DNA of 64,000 bases from Pilaira anomala (Eukaryota; Mucoromycota; Mucoromycetes; Mucorales; Mucoraceae): NCBI GenBank assembly GCA_025716855.1, contig JAIXMQ010000003.1, positions 411,001 through 475,000 of the forward strand. Direction: 5' to 3'. Positions 9,748 to 21,493 of this stretch are shown one piece after another. The first letter of the stretch is position 1, and the number at the start of each line of letters is the position of its first letter. The translations under genes and the position numbers were made by a program. The notes below the pieces were generated by a model. The model did no database searches. It was given only the letters and a program-made list of their open reading frames with translations, and had not been told where the DNA came from.

Positions 9748-11837
9748 ATGTGTGGAATTTCGGCTATGATACTTGCTGATCAAGGAGCTTCTGCTTGCCC
9801 AGATCTCTTTGAGAGTTTAGGTCTTCTTCAACATAGAGGACAGGTATATTTCATTTTTTTTTTTTATCTCCTCTCGTATAAATATATATGCAAACTAAGC
9901 TAAAAATAAAAAATCAATTTTTTCAAAAAAAAAAAAAAAAAAAGGACGCCGCTGGTATCGTTACTTCAGGTCCCAAAGGTCGTCTTTATCAGTGCAAAGG
10001 AAATGGCATGGTAAGAGATGTTTTTAATGAGAGTCAGCTCTCTGGCCTTATTGGTAGTCTCGGTGCTGGACATGGTATTATAAATCTAATCTTTACAGTT
10101 CCAAATAGCTTGAATCTTTGTACTCATAAGACACTTTTATTTGTAGTCCGGTATCCCACGGCTGGTTCATCATCTCTTTCAGAAGCTCAACCGTTCTATG
10201 TTAATTCTCCTTATGGAATTGTTTTCGCTCATGTAAGTAGCTTTCAAATTTTTTTAGGAGAAAAAAAAAGTAATCTGATAGCCTTTATAGAATGGAAACT
10301 TGACGAACGCTGATGAATTAAGAGTTTATTTGGATAAAATTGCTCACCGTCACATCAACACAGATTCTGACTCGGAACTCCTCTTGAATATTTTAGCCAA
10401 CAATCTTCAAAAGACAGGAAAATTCAGGTAAGAAAAAATTAATGCTTGGAGTGCACGCGAGCGCATAACTTACTTAACTTTTTGTAGAATTAATGAAGAG
10501 GATATTTTTACTGCTATTAAAGACTTGCATAGTCAAGTAAGAGGTGGATATGCGTGTGTTGCTATGGTGGCTGGTTACGGTATTATTGGTATTCGTGATC
10601 CACACGGTATTCGTCCTTTAATTATGGGCCGTCGTAAGAACCCTGCCGGTTATGATTACATGTTTGCTTCCGAGTCTATCGTTCTCGACTCTCTTGGTTT
10701 TACTGATTACGAAGATGTTAAGCCAGGTAATTGAAAAAAAAAGACAGCGAATGAATATTAGACCATCAGAAAAAAAAAAGGATATGTGATTTTAATTTGT
10801 AACGATATAGGTGAGGCCATCATTATTACTCAAGGAGGTAACGTTTCTAGACGCCAACTTGTAGTTGCTGATAAAATTACACCCTGTATCTTTGAGTATG
10901 TCTATTTTGCTCGTCAAGATAGTATTATGGACGGTATCTCTGTTTATAAAGCTCGTTTAAGTATGGGCGAAGCCCTCGCCGACCAAGTTACTAGATCCCT
11001 TGGAAAAGATATGGATATTGATGTTGTTATTCCCGTAAGCTTGATATTTTGATTTTTTCACTCTTATTTAATAGAATTAATTTACTTCTCTTTTAGGTTC
11101 CTGATACAAGTCGAGTCGCTGCTCTTCAATTATCACGTAAGATCAATATTGTATACAGAGAAGGTTTTAATAAGAACCGTTATGTTGGCCGTACTTTTAT
11201 TATGCCAGGGCAACAAACTAGGTAAATAAAAATAAAAATTACCACAGATAAACTTTTTTAAAAAACCATGAAATTATTAGACGTAAAAACGTACGTCGCA
11301 AGTTGAACGCAATGGCTCTGGAATTCCATGGAAAGAATGTCTTATTGGTTGACGGTAAGTTTCTAATCAAGGAAAACAAAAAGCAATAAACTTTGCTAAA
11401 GTACAATATCAGACTCTATCGTTAGAGGCACTACCTCTAAGGAAATTATTCAAATGGCTCGTGATGCAGGAGCTAAAAAGGTTTACTTTGCTTCTTGTGC
11501 ACCACCTATTAAATACCCAAATGTTTACGGTATCGATATGCCCACCCGTCAAGAGTTAGTTGCTCATGAGAGAAACGTTGACCAAGTAGCTGAAGAAATT
11601 GGAGCCGATAAAGTAATTTTCCAAGACCTTGATGATTTGGTGCAATCCGTGCGTCGCTTTAACCCTGTCATTGAAGCTTTTGATACATCTGTATTTGACA
11701 TGTGTTATGTTACAGGTGATGTTGATGATAAGTATATGGCCAAATTAGAAGGTGTTCGTAGCGAAGGAAGCAAAGCTCGCTTAAGTATAGATAGTGACTC
11801 TGTTGGTCTTTACAACAGTTTTTACAGTAAACAATAG
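9748..11837 (+). CDS. ADE4: Amidophosphoribosyltransferase
   Basis: Catalyses the first committed step of purine synthesis, transferring glutamine amide nitrogen to PRPP. Nine exons: 9748-9843, 9945-10074, 10147-10232, 10291-10427, 10488-10726, 10811-11034, 11097-11221, 11281-11354 and 11413-11837. The protein starts [11 protein letters not shown], with Cys2 as the N-terminal glutaminase nucleophile. Then come [22 protein letters not shown] with [33 protein letters not shown], and [15 protein letters not shown]. The PRPP loop region is [16 protein letters not shown]. The C-terminus is a normal family tail ([14 protein letters not shown]). Every splice join keeps the conserved reading, so the exon model is firm. 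A Gcn4/Bas1-type site lies upstream. Confidence 0.97.
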
Positions 11838-12502
11838 ATCCCCTTCGGATACATATTTATAATAGAGACAATCTTTTCAAGTAATTAATAAATATAAGTT
11901 GTATAAGCTTTAATGCAATTATTTTACTAAGCAGAAATCTTGTTTATGTATTATTATTTTATAAACTATCTACAACCGTCCTCATCAATAGACGTAATGA
12001 TGCTTGGCCTTATTCAGTTGCATTTCACAACAAAAAAAGATATTCTTTTTTTTTTTTTTTTTTTTTTTTTTGCTTTCTCCTTTTTTTTTTTGCCTCAAGA
12101 AACGATTTCTGCCACCGAAGAAATATATTAAAAAGCCGATGTTAATTATCAACATGTATGTAATAATACCATCAGTTACCTGCGAAATACAAGTGTTCAA
12201 TTATTTAGATGCACTAATATTACTGCAATATCGGCTTAAAAAAATAAATATATACATACATGTCGAAAAAAATTACATAGATATATGTATATATACGTAC
12301 GTTTTCAACATTTTCAACAACAGATGGTTATTATGTCTATGTAGCGTGCTAGATACATTTGTTATGTATGTATTTCACTTTAAAATGATAATAAGATGTT
12401 TAAGCCATAAGTGATCAAAAAGTGTAGAAATAAGTCATAAAAACAATGAATACATAAATAAAGAGAACTTTTTATTTGTGTTTTTATTCTATTTATCTGT
12501 AT
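11838..12502. other. Convergent intergenic region
   Basis: Lies between the 3' ends of ADE4 and the tRNA synthetase gene. Long T runs (about 12047-12070 and 12081-12090) create Phe- or Lys-rich open frames on both strands, with no sign of coding. Probably holds both 3' UTRs and poly(A) sites. Confidence 0.5.
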
Positions 12503-14603
12503 TTATTTAATACGAGGGAACAAAACAATTTCATCATCCCCCACAGCTCTTTCAGTTTGGGTTAATTCACAAGCGTTCTTGAAATAGCGATCACTCTCAG
12601 GAACACCTAAACGCGTTAACAAACCGTCCATCTTAGAAGGCATGGCAGGCTGCAACAAGATACCAGCAATACGACATGCCTCTAAAGAATAGAAAAGAAC
12701 TGTATCAAGACGAATTTTTTCCTCAGGGTTCTTTACTAATTTCCATGGCTCGTTGTCTGTAAAATGCTTATTTGCCTAAATGTTTTTTTTTTTTTTTTTT
12801 TTTTTAGTTTGTGCCAGTTTCATTCTTTTTAATTAGTAGTACCTGCGATAACATATCGAATACGTATGTATAAGCTCTGCTGAATTCACGGTTCTCAAAT
12901 GCTCTATCAAAATTTTCTATACATTTCTCTCTTAGTCCTTGATAAAAACATCTTTCTGTGACCTGAACATACCTGCGGTTTCCATGATTGTTTTATGTAT
13001 GGATTCATCATTGGGATCGATAGCTGTATCTTTCTTTACGGGTAAAATACCACTGGGGATCAAAGCTTTACCAGTAGTTCTATTCAATAAATTACCAAGC
13101 TGCCCAGCTAAATCCTTTTTATATCTAGTATGAATCATTTCTTCAGAGTAATCTAAGAAATGGCAGTGTAAATAAGCATTGTTAAATTCAAAAATTAAGT
13201 ATTTATTACCTCCATCATCGGCAAGACCACCATCACGAACAAGGTAATAACGCACTGGATCCACACCATAATCTTTCATAACTTGGAATGGGTCAGCAAC
13301 GTTGCCACGACTTTTAGACATCTTTTGTTTGCCCATGGTCCAATGTGCGTGTGCAAGAATTTGTTTAGGTAATGGTAATTCTGCAGCCATTAAAAATGCA
13401 GGCCAATAAATAGCATGAAATCTTTTACAAGTAGTTTAGTTATCAAATAAATATACCTCAATCATATAATTCAATTACCTAACAATATCTTTACCAACTA
13501 CTTGAACGTCGGGAGGAAAAAACTCCTTGTTTTTGGAATCTTTATTCCATGGATATCCTGTTGCAGTAAGGTAGTTGGTTAATGCATCTAACCAAACATA
13601 AATAGTATGTTCTGGATCATTTGGTACGGGAATACCCCAATCAAGACGAGATCTTAATCTAGAGACAGATAAATCCGCTAAACCAGCTTTAATCCAAGAG
13701 GTGACCTCATTCTTTCTATTGATGGGTACAATAGCATTGGGATTTTGTTCAATCCATTCCAAAAGACGATCACCAAATGCAGAAAGTTTAAACTTGTAGT
13801 TCTTCTCGGAAGTCCATTCTACACGCTGACCAGATTCTATAGATACCATTACCTTTTCTCCAGTCTTTTCATCCACTATTTCATGAACTTGATTACTAGC
13901 ATAAAATGCTTCATCAGAAACTGCATACCATCCTTCATGTTCTCCTTTGTAAAGATAGCCGTTATTTAATAACTTATTCTACAATTGTTGCGTCAATAAT
14001 CGAGTTTTCTGTTTTAATTAATTAAATTTACCCATAATTCGTTCACTGCTACAGCATGATGCTTATTTGTCGTACGCTCAAAGCTAGTATATCCAATATT
14101 TGCTGCCTCGCATAAATTCTATCATTTCAAATTTAAAACACGTTCTTTTTTATTCATCTACACTATGTACCTTAAAACTTTCGGATACTTTATCGCAGAA
14201 TTCAATTGGCTGCATATTGTTTTTATTAGCAGCTTGTTGGATCTAGTTCAAAACAAGTCAAAATACTGATCCTTCGGTTGTCTCGAGTTACTCTACCTTC
14301 AAGCCGTGTTCGTCAGTACCTGTCGACATTAAAACTTGCTTTCCATGTAAAGCATAATGGCGACGAATGGTATCAGCTAATACTGTGGAATAAAGATGTC
14401 CAATATGAGGCACTAAGTAAAATAAATTTAGTCTATGAAATACATGGCGTTCACTCATTCTGAAGCATACCGGCATTAACATAATAGATAGGTGTAGTCA
14501 CAAAGGCCTTTGTATGGTTTCCCTGCTTAAAAACTAAAGAGGAACTTGATTGAAAACCAATTCTTGCTTGTCTAGAAAAGTCTCGAAGTCGAAGGATACG
14601 CAT
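12503..14603 (-). CDS. MSM1: Methionyl-tRNA synthetase, mitochondrial
   Basis: Charges mitochondrial tRNA-Met. About nine exons; the first ones are 14603-14471, 14412-14297, 14242-14171, 14118-14032, 13978-13479, 13421-13210 and 13152-12973, followed by two C-terminal exons ending [11 protein letters not shown] at 12503. The Arg-rich, acid-free start [20 protein letters not shown] looks like a mitochondrial targeting peptide. The class I signature is [16 protein letters not shown], then [10 protein letters not shown]. The catalytic core continues with [21 protein letters not shown] and [17 protein letters not shown]. The second signature is [10 protein letters not shown]. The anticodon-binding helical domain follows. 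It lacks the long C-terminal appendix of cytosolic enzymes, fitting the mitochondrial type. Confidence 0.95.
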
Positions 14604-15614
14604 TTTTGGAAATCAAAAAAAAAAAAAGAAAAAGAATTGGCTATTTAAGAAAGTGACAGGATGACCAGACCAGGGCCAAAATAAATGCAGAAAAGAAGAC
14701 TCCGCTATTTGTGCTTTAAAGGAAAGTCAAAAATCTCAGGGCAGATTAAATAGAATTAATACCATTAAAATCTGTATATCAATAAATAACTTTTGAGAGC
14801 TACATAGTTTGATAGATCACTTCTTTTTTCTTTTGGAAAAAGCACATACGTTGTACCCCTTTGATCAAATTCCTGCATAATGTATCTATTTGAAATATTA
14901 AATGACTGGATATTTGAACTTGCATTAAAACAAGAAAATTGAGGTTTAAAACATTAAATATTGTCTAATGTAATATTATATATCTCACAAAATCATAGCC
15001 TAACTTCAATTTTTGTATGTAGAGCAACCGCTTTGAGTTTATCTTGCCCAACTATAGTTTATTTACTGTAGCAAGTAATTACAAGTCGGCCCTGAATATA
15101 AAGCAGCTTTTGACTGACTTTGGGAACTCTACTCTCACTTTTGAGAGATCCTTAGTAAATAACGTAATTCTCTGGAGTGTGAAACTAAAGTTTAACAAAA
15201 AAGGAAATAACTAATCAAAAGAAAGAGTCACTAGTTACTTGCAAGCGCCTTATTGAAACTTTAAAAAGTTTTATGTACATACTTCTTTGATATCACAAGA
15301 GTTGCGTTCAATCATACTAACTACTTGACTCACTTGAAGTGATATTTTGTAAGCAGTGTTTTCTTAAATAAATAAATGGATTGCACACAAAAGATGGGCA
15401 AATTTGTTCTTCAGTGTTTGTACTACTGAAAAAGCAAAAGACATGAAACAATCATCTCCATAGAAATGTCGAAGACGTCATCCTTATTTTATTTTTATTT
15501 TTATTTTTATTGATACATTTTGCAGAACAAATAAATATTTTCTTTTCTTCTTTATTCTGAATACAATAGATAAAATAAAATAAAAGAAGGGGGAGTGTTC
15601 AAAAGCTAACAGAT
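14604..15614. other. Divergent promoter region, no gene seen
   Basis: About 1 kb between the divergently transcribed synthetase and RasGEF genes. Nothing recognisable beyond AT-rich DNA. Confidence 0.45.
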
Positions 15615-17987
15615 ATGAATAATCACAATGGATCCCACAATAAACCAAACAAGTCTTGTAGTCGACTTCCACTTATACCTTTATCACCTTTGACACAAAC
15701 ATCTATTGAATACGCCAAAGCCCTCGCACAGACTACAAAGTCTTTATCCGAAACAGCAGCAGCGGACTCGGGTGCAACTAATAGCAATATAATTTCATTA
15801 TTAAATAAAGACCTTTCCAAAGAAAGAGAAAATCTAGATCGATTAACAAAAGATATGCAGAATGTTCAGTCTCAGTTTCTTCCTGATCTAAATAATTATG
15901 AAATCGCGAGAGAAATAGCTTATATCAACTGTAGCTTATTTCGTCTGGTTGTTCTTGATAAGACATGGATTTCAAACTTTGACAAGCAATCAAATATTGT
16001 ACCACTTTTGGATTTTCATCGATATTTATCACATTCATTTGCACATCAAGTTATTTATAGTGTTATTGAAGAAGAAGAAGAATCAAGTAAAAAATCGAAG
16101 AAAAGAAAGAGTTTGAATAACAGCAATAATATGATTACACAATTAATTCAGATTGCTTATATTTTATTAAATGTTTATCGTGATTTCTCTGGTTGTACTG
16201 CGATCTTAACGAGTTTACAAATGCCGGAAGTCCAAAGGCTTGAAACACTATGGTCCCAATGTCCAACTAAATTAGTATCTACCTTTAAAGAGTTGGTGCT
16301 CATGTTATCACCAAATAATAACTACGAAGCGTACCATCACCAGCTTTGGTTACACACTGCGCAATTTTTGAACATATCACCACTTAGATCACAAATGGTT
16401 GCAGTCCCGTTTATGCATGCACATCTTACTATGATACGAAATTTAATTCACACACATTCTGCTGTGATAAGTACCAACAAACAAAACGTCGTATTATCCG
16501 ATGCCGGTAAAAAATCATTTGTTTCTGCTATTCACGTTTTAGAATTTTGTCAACAACATTTAAAGATCGATCCAGTAGAATTAGAGAGAACTACTACAGC
16601 TAATAAACGTTTATCAATTCAAAGCAATAATAAGAGAGCAAGCAGTATTTTTAATGGATTAAAACTATCTATTCCTGTTTGTTTAGAGTTGGATAAATTA
16701 CCTAGTAACCCAAATTTGTACCATTGGCTTGTTTCACGTGCTTATTTGAATAGGTCTCAACTGCACCATGAAAGTTTACAAGTAGAGCCTTTAGCTATAG
16801 GTGAAATTGAACTAGAAACAGAAGAGGAATATGATTTGTATTGGGACTTTTTCCGTCATCAAACAGAGTCTGAAGAAAATCAACCACTGGTTGTCGAAGT
16901 CCAGAAAATTCTTCCAAAATTAACAATAGAAGAACAACAAGAAATAATAACAGATCAGACTATTGTGGATGATTTAGTGGTAGTTACACCTGATTCATCA
17001 GCAAAGACGGGAACTTCTTTAAAAAGCGATCAAGTTGCACAAGTCTCTGACAATAACTTGACATTATCAGACCGTCTTGTTCATTCTACCGGTAACAATG
17101 TCACAGCATCAGATAAGAAAAATAACAAGATCTATTGTAATAACAAAGAAGAAGAAGAAGAAGAAGAAGAAGAAGAAGAAGAAGCTGTAGATGATGATGA
17201 CGATGATAACGAAACTGATATTATTATTGAGGAAGAGGATTTGGATAAAATGGCTTCTGATAAAACCACAGTAGTAGATGTCGGACTCAAACTCACGGCA
17301 AATAAACAAGATGCTATACATCAACAAAAGTCAACCATTGTCGAGTCAACTCAAAATAATAGACCCATGACAACCAACAAGCCTTGTCTTTCACCAACTG
17401 CACCAGAGTTCATTCCACAAAGCTATATTCCAACGGAAGATGATATAATCATCCTAACTGAAGTAAATAAGGATATTTTCAAAGAAGACGATGACGAAGA
17501 AGTATGGAAAGGTTATCCAATAGATAACAACAGCTCACAAATGGAACAGAAAATAGAGGAGGAAGATGAAGATGAAGTCTGGAAAGGATATCCACCAGAT
17601 GAAGAAGACGAAGAAGAAGTATGGAAAGGATATCCAGCTCCACAGCAACAACAGCAACAACAGCAACAACAACAACATCAACAACAACAACTAATGAGTC
17701 CAAAAACAATAGATTTATCTACACCTTCAACTCCTCAGGAAGTAGAACAAAATTCCAAGAGTCGTTTTAGCAGTGAAGAATGGAAAGGATACCAAAAGAC
17801 AAGTGAGGAACATGAACATACATCTGGAACTGCTATAAACAAAGAGTATCCAATATCATGGGATAATAACTATAATCAGCTCCATGCTATAGGAAAAGCT
17901 GCTGCAAGAAAAATGCAATATTCCTTATCAAATACAGAAAATCGCAAAAGGCTTCCTTCTTCATTCACACCTTCTGCATCTACTTAA
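15615..17987 (+). CDS. RasGEF (CDC25-type) domain protein with WKGYP repeats
   Basis: Intronless, 790 residues. Residues about 90-330 match the RasGEF catalytic fold: NYEIAREIAYINCSLFRLVV, WISNFDKQSNIVPLLDF, IAYILLNVYRDFSGCTAILT with LQMPEVQRLETLW, and a late VAVPFMHAHLTMIRN helix. Such domains load GTP on Ras-type GTPases at membranes. No separate RasGEF_N, SH3 or PH domain was found. From about 505 on the protein is disordered: Glu and Asp runs, a Gln-rich run (about 676-694), and four copies of an acidic block followed by WKGY[P/Q] (near residues 630, 654, 668 and 722). These repeats look like short linear motifs for a binding partner. The start at 15615 is the first ATG of the frame. The target GTPase is unknown. 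Confidence 0.85.
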   Translation: MNNHNGSHNKPNKSCSRLPLIPLSPLTQTSIEYAKALAQTTKSLSETAAADSGATNSNIISLLNKDLSKERENLDRLTKDMQNVQSQFLPDLNNYEIAREIAYINCSLFRLVVLDKTWISNFDKQSNIVPLLDFHRYLSHSFAHQVIYSVIEEEEESSKKSKKRKSLNNSNNMITQLIQIAYILLNVYRDFSGCTAILTSLQMPEVQRLETLWSQCPTKLVSTFKELVLMLSPNNNYEAYHHQLWLHTAQFLNISPLRSQMVAVPFMHAHLTMIRNLIHTHSAVISTNKQNVVLSDAGKKSFVSAIHVLEFCQQHLKIDPVELERTTTANKRLSIQSNNKRASSIFNGLKLSIPVCLELDKLPSNPNLYHWLVSRAYLNRSQLHHESLQVEPLAIGEIELETEEEYDLYWDFFRHQTESEENQPLVVEVQKILPKLTIEEQQEIITDQTIVDDLVVVTPDSSAKTGTSLKSDQVAQVSDNNLTLSDRLVHSTGNNVTASDKKNNKIYCNNKEEEEEEEEEEEEAVDDDDDDNETDIIIEEEDLDKMASDKTTVVDVGLKLTANKQDAIHQQKSTIVESTQNNRPMTTNKPCLSPTAPEFIPQSYIPTEDDIIILTEVNKDIFKEDDDEEVWKGYPIDNNSSQMEQKIEEEDEDEVWKGYPPDEEDEEEVWKGYPAPQQQQQQQQQQQHQQQQLMSPKTIDLSTPSTPQEVEQNSKSRFSSEEWKGYQKTSEEHEHTSGTAINKEYPISWDNNYNQLHAIGKAAARKMQYSLSNTENRKRLPSSFTPSAST

Positions 17988-18174
17988 TCTATTTTTTTTT
18001 TAACATTTAATTGCTACATATCTGATTTATATATATTTATTTGCAGCATGAAAAATAAAAATAATTTATTCTCTACTGTGTTTGTTATGTACATTTATTA
18101 TGAGTAAAGAGAAATGATATTATTATTGTGTGTGTTGGAATGTCTATAAAATAAATATTTGTGCTTTTTTTATA
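17988..18174. other. Convergent 3' spacer
   Basis: A short AT-rich gap between the 3' ends of the RasGEF and YEATS genes, likely shared UTRs. Confidence 0.5.
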
Positions 18175-21100
18175 CTAATTTGGAGCTTTTTCCTGGGGAT
18201 TATTTGGTGGGTCTTCCGGTCCCATGTATTGGTTTGTCAAGAAGTCAAATTCTCCAGCTTGTTGAGCTGCTTGATAAACATGATATGGTACCATCATCTT
18301 TGTCGATTTATCTGCAGACCCTTCTTCCTCTTTACGACATATATTTACAGTATTATTCACTAATTTCTTTAGAAATACTCGCGTCGCCTAAATTAAACAT
18401 ATTGGTTAGAGTTTATAAACTTATTACTATTAAAATCTTTACCTGGGTCATGATATTTCCTACGACTAGTCTTTGATTCATAGCAGAAGATAAATCAAAA
18501 TCAGAAGTAGGGCCTTGTAGATTACCATCTTTCCCCAGTAACATGTCATTCGCAATCACACTTTTTAATCGTAATTGACCTACAACTGACCAAATCCAAT
18601 CTAAAGATCGTTCGTTGGCTATATTCATTGTATCTGGATTCACGGTTAAATCTTTAACCATTTCAGATATATCGTTCCTACGTGTCACTTCCTCTTTAGA
18701 GGTATTTGGGACTGAGGCTTCATCCATATCAATATCTATATCCATATCATCATCTATATATGTAAGTGTAAATATTTGGGACATAAACATTTCTTGTAAT
18801 ATATATATATATGTATATTGTTTACCAGAATCTTTCACTTCTTCCCAGCCTGGTTCAAATGTCTCAAGGAGTTTAGTAACACTTGTTGTGCTATTAATTC
18901 CACCATTACGCTTTCTACTATTCCAGCCTTTAGGTCTTCTTGGACAATTATCATCAATAGTTTCATCATGTCCATCACGTACACTTCCACAAAATTTACA
19001 ATAGCCTGGCGCTAAATTTGATTCAACTACGTCCTCTATGGTATCGGATTTTACAGGTGTGTATTTGTTTTTAACGCACCATAAAACGACATCCTTTGTT
19101 GTCAAAGCTTCTGCTGCAAGCCTCAATACATTATCATTTACTTCAAAAGCTCTTTTCTGTGTTTCTAACCGTAGTAGTCGAGCTCGATGCCATTCTAATG
19201 CTTTCCTTTTACCCACAGACCATTTGAAGAACACTTGAGAACTTATCGCACAACTATATGGTAATGCTGTACCGTGAGAGCCTACAGGTAATAACAAATA
19301 ATGAGCTTTTTTCTTTCTCTTTTACTATTTGAAACATTCAAATCTTATTTACCAGCTCGAACAATAGGTAATTTTCTCACACATTCTTTCAAGATACCAC
19401 CCAAAAGACTCATCTTTTGTCTAACTGCCATAGTAGCAGGTGGCTCAATATCTTGTTGTACGGGTATAGAAGAAGGTACTGAACTTATATCTTTAAAGTC
19501 AGTATTTCGATCCAATTCAATCTCAATACTACGTTCGCTTCCCAATAACTGCTTTCCTGAATGAGAGTCATCTAATTTTAAATGATGAATCAAATCTACT
19601 GTTTTGTTTCGCTTCTTATCGACAAAGAATAACTGGATACGGATTGGAAACTCTCCCCAACCCAATCGAGTGAGTTTAAAAGGTGCTTCAGTTACATCTA
19701 CTACATCATTGGGTTTGTAACTAGGATGTAAATGAAATCGTACACAAGTAATAAACGCTGATACTTCTTGTTTTGCTTGTGGTGGTTCTACAACGTAAAT
19801 CATCCATTTATGTGTAAATTGTTTTAAAAGTGGATCGCGACGATCTGTTGGAAAAAAGGATGAGTGAATAAGCTCATTTTTTGGCGCTTATAATCTTTAC
19901 CTGGTGCAATGTATTTACTAACATTACCAATAATGATACGCCTCTTAATATAAAATCGTGAACCAACATCAGCTGTGTTTGCTGAAGACATAGCAGCAGC
20001 AAATGATTCAATTTTAGGTACGCTTAGTTTATCCTCATCCGTTTCTTTATTACTATTACTTTCGTCCGTTTGTTTTTCAGAGATTTGATTAGTAGGAGAC
20101 GCTTCGAACTCTTTTTCTGGTAAGAGCTTTGAAGATTTATCAGGATGGGTATCTTGTAAAGCATTTTGTGTTGTGACAGTGGGTGTATTTGATAATTTGG
20201 ATGAAGGATTTTTTGATGCGTTGTTATTGTCATTATTATCATTAATTGTTATAGGTATATTAGATACATTTTCTAGTTGTGCAGTCGATTGTCTTCTTTC
20301 GTTTTCCAATTCCATATCCACATCTTCTTCGAATACTTTAATTGAAGGCTATAAAAATAAAGTTAATTTTTAATTATAGACTCGTTCTTTTCAATATATT
20401 GTACCCTTTCTAGTTTCTTTTGAAGAGGTCTAATTAATCAAGGAATTTTTCGTTTAGTACAGTTGATATAAAATAAATAAATATATATATATATATATGT
20501 ATATATATTACCTTGCTATGGCAGGAATCATACCCATAGGCCTAGATCTGGCTGGATTGTCTAAAGGAACCTCTGATTCGTCTACAGGTGTACCACATTG
20601 TAACATAATCTGTTCATAGGGTCCAAATTCTAAATTATGTGACAGTCTACAATGATTTAAAAATCCTTGCTGGTTTGCAAAATCATCACGGTGACAAACA
20701 GGACAGGCCAATCTATAAAATATGTTCCGTTTAGTTTCTTGCTGTAAATCGAATTAAAATAAACATATATACCGAACATAGACACCGTCATGCCTTCTAC
20801 CAAATAACTGATTTTTTTCGGGCCCTCTATAAGTCCTTTTTTTAGGTGTTGTGAGAGGTGCATTATTACTCAAGAGCGCTTGAGAACCTCCGTTATAATA
20901 CATGGCAGATCTTCGGGTATAATGAACTGCTTCTGGCATGGATGCAGCTAAGGATTCTATAAAAGCAAAACAATATTTTTTTTAAGAAAAAACGTTTGAT
21001 TTTTGTCATTGTAACTAGGTTATACCATTTTCAACTGCTGCTTTCAAATCTTCTAGTATACTTTCAGCTTTTGTAATTTCTTGCCGAATAGTTGCTGCTT

Positions 21101-21337
21101 CTTTTTGCTTCAAGTATATTTCCAAGTCGAACTGATGATCAATAATGTCAATTATCTTTCGCTTTGTCGATTCATCTTTTTTTTAAAAAAAAACAGAAAA
21201 AAAAATTTACGAAGTTAGAAAATTGACTTTCTCAAATAAAGAGCAAAAAGAAAAGAAAAAAAAAATAGTCAAAATATACCTCTTGGTATTGTCGCAGCAG
21301 TTTTTTTAGGAGGAGGATCTACATTAGGCAGCTCCAT
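18175..21337 (-). CDS. YEATS2-like chromatin protein
   Basis: A multi-exon gene starting MELPNVDPPPKKTAA at 21337 and ending NNPQEKAPN at 18175. Order: an N-terminal helical part (FDLEIYLKQKEAATIRQEIT, ILEDLKAAVENG) as in YEATS2; a C2H2-like segment (ACPVCHRDDFANQQGFLNHC); an acidic Ser-rich linker; then the YEATS domain: RRIIIGNVSKYIAPG, THKWMIYVVEPP, VRFHLHPSYKPNDVVDV, PFKLTRLGWGEFPIRIQLFF, then LIHHLKLD. YEATS domains read acylated lysines on histones. A C-terminal histone-fold-like helix region and a CKFCGSVRDGHDETIDDNCP Cys cluster follow. The domain set is closer to metazoan YEATS2 (ATAC complex) than to yeast Yaf9, Taf14 or Sas5. Complex membership in this fungus is inferred. Confidence 0.85.
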
Positions 21338-21422
21338 GGCTTTTTTATATGTAAAACGCGCGTCAGTTACCAAAATAAAAAGAAAAGAAAAAACAATTGA
21401 AAACAAAAGCAGAAATTATACA

Positions 21423-21458
<36 letters not shown>

Positions 21459-21493
21459 CATTGTAGCACAGTCACAGTGGTCCTGATTTTCTT

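Noticed and set aside
12004..12414. Phe-rich frame of 136 codons
   Set aside because: Driven by long T runs in a convergent 3' spacer; no domain.
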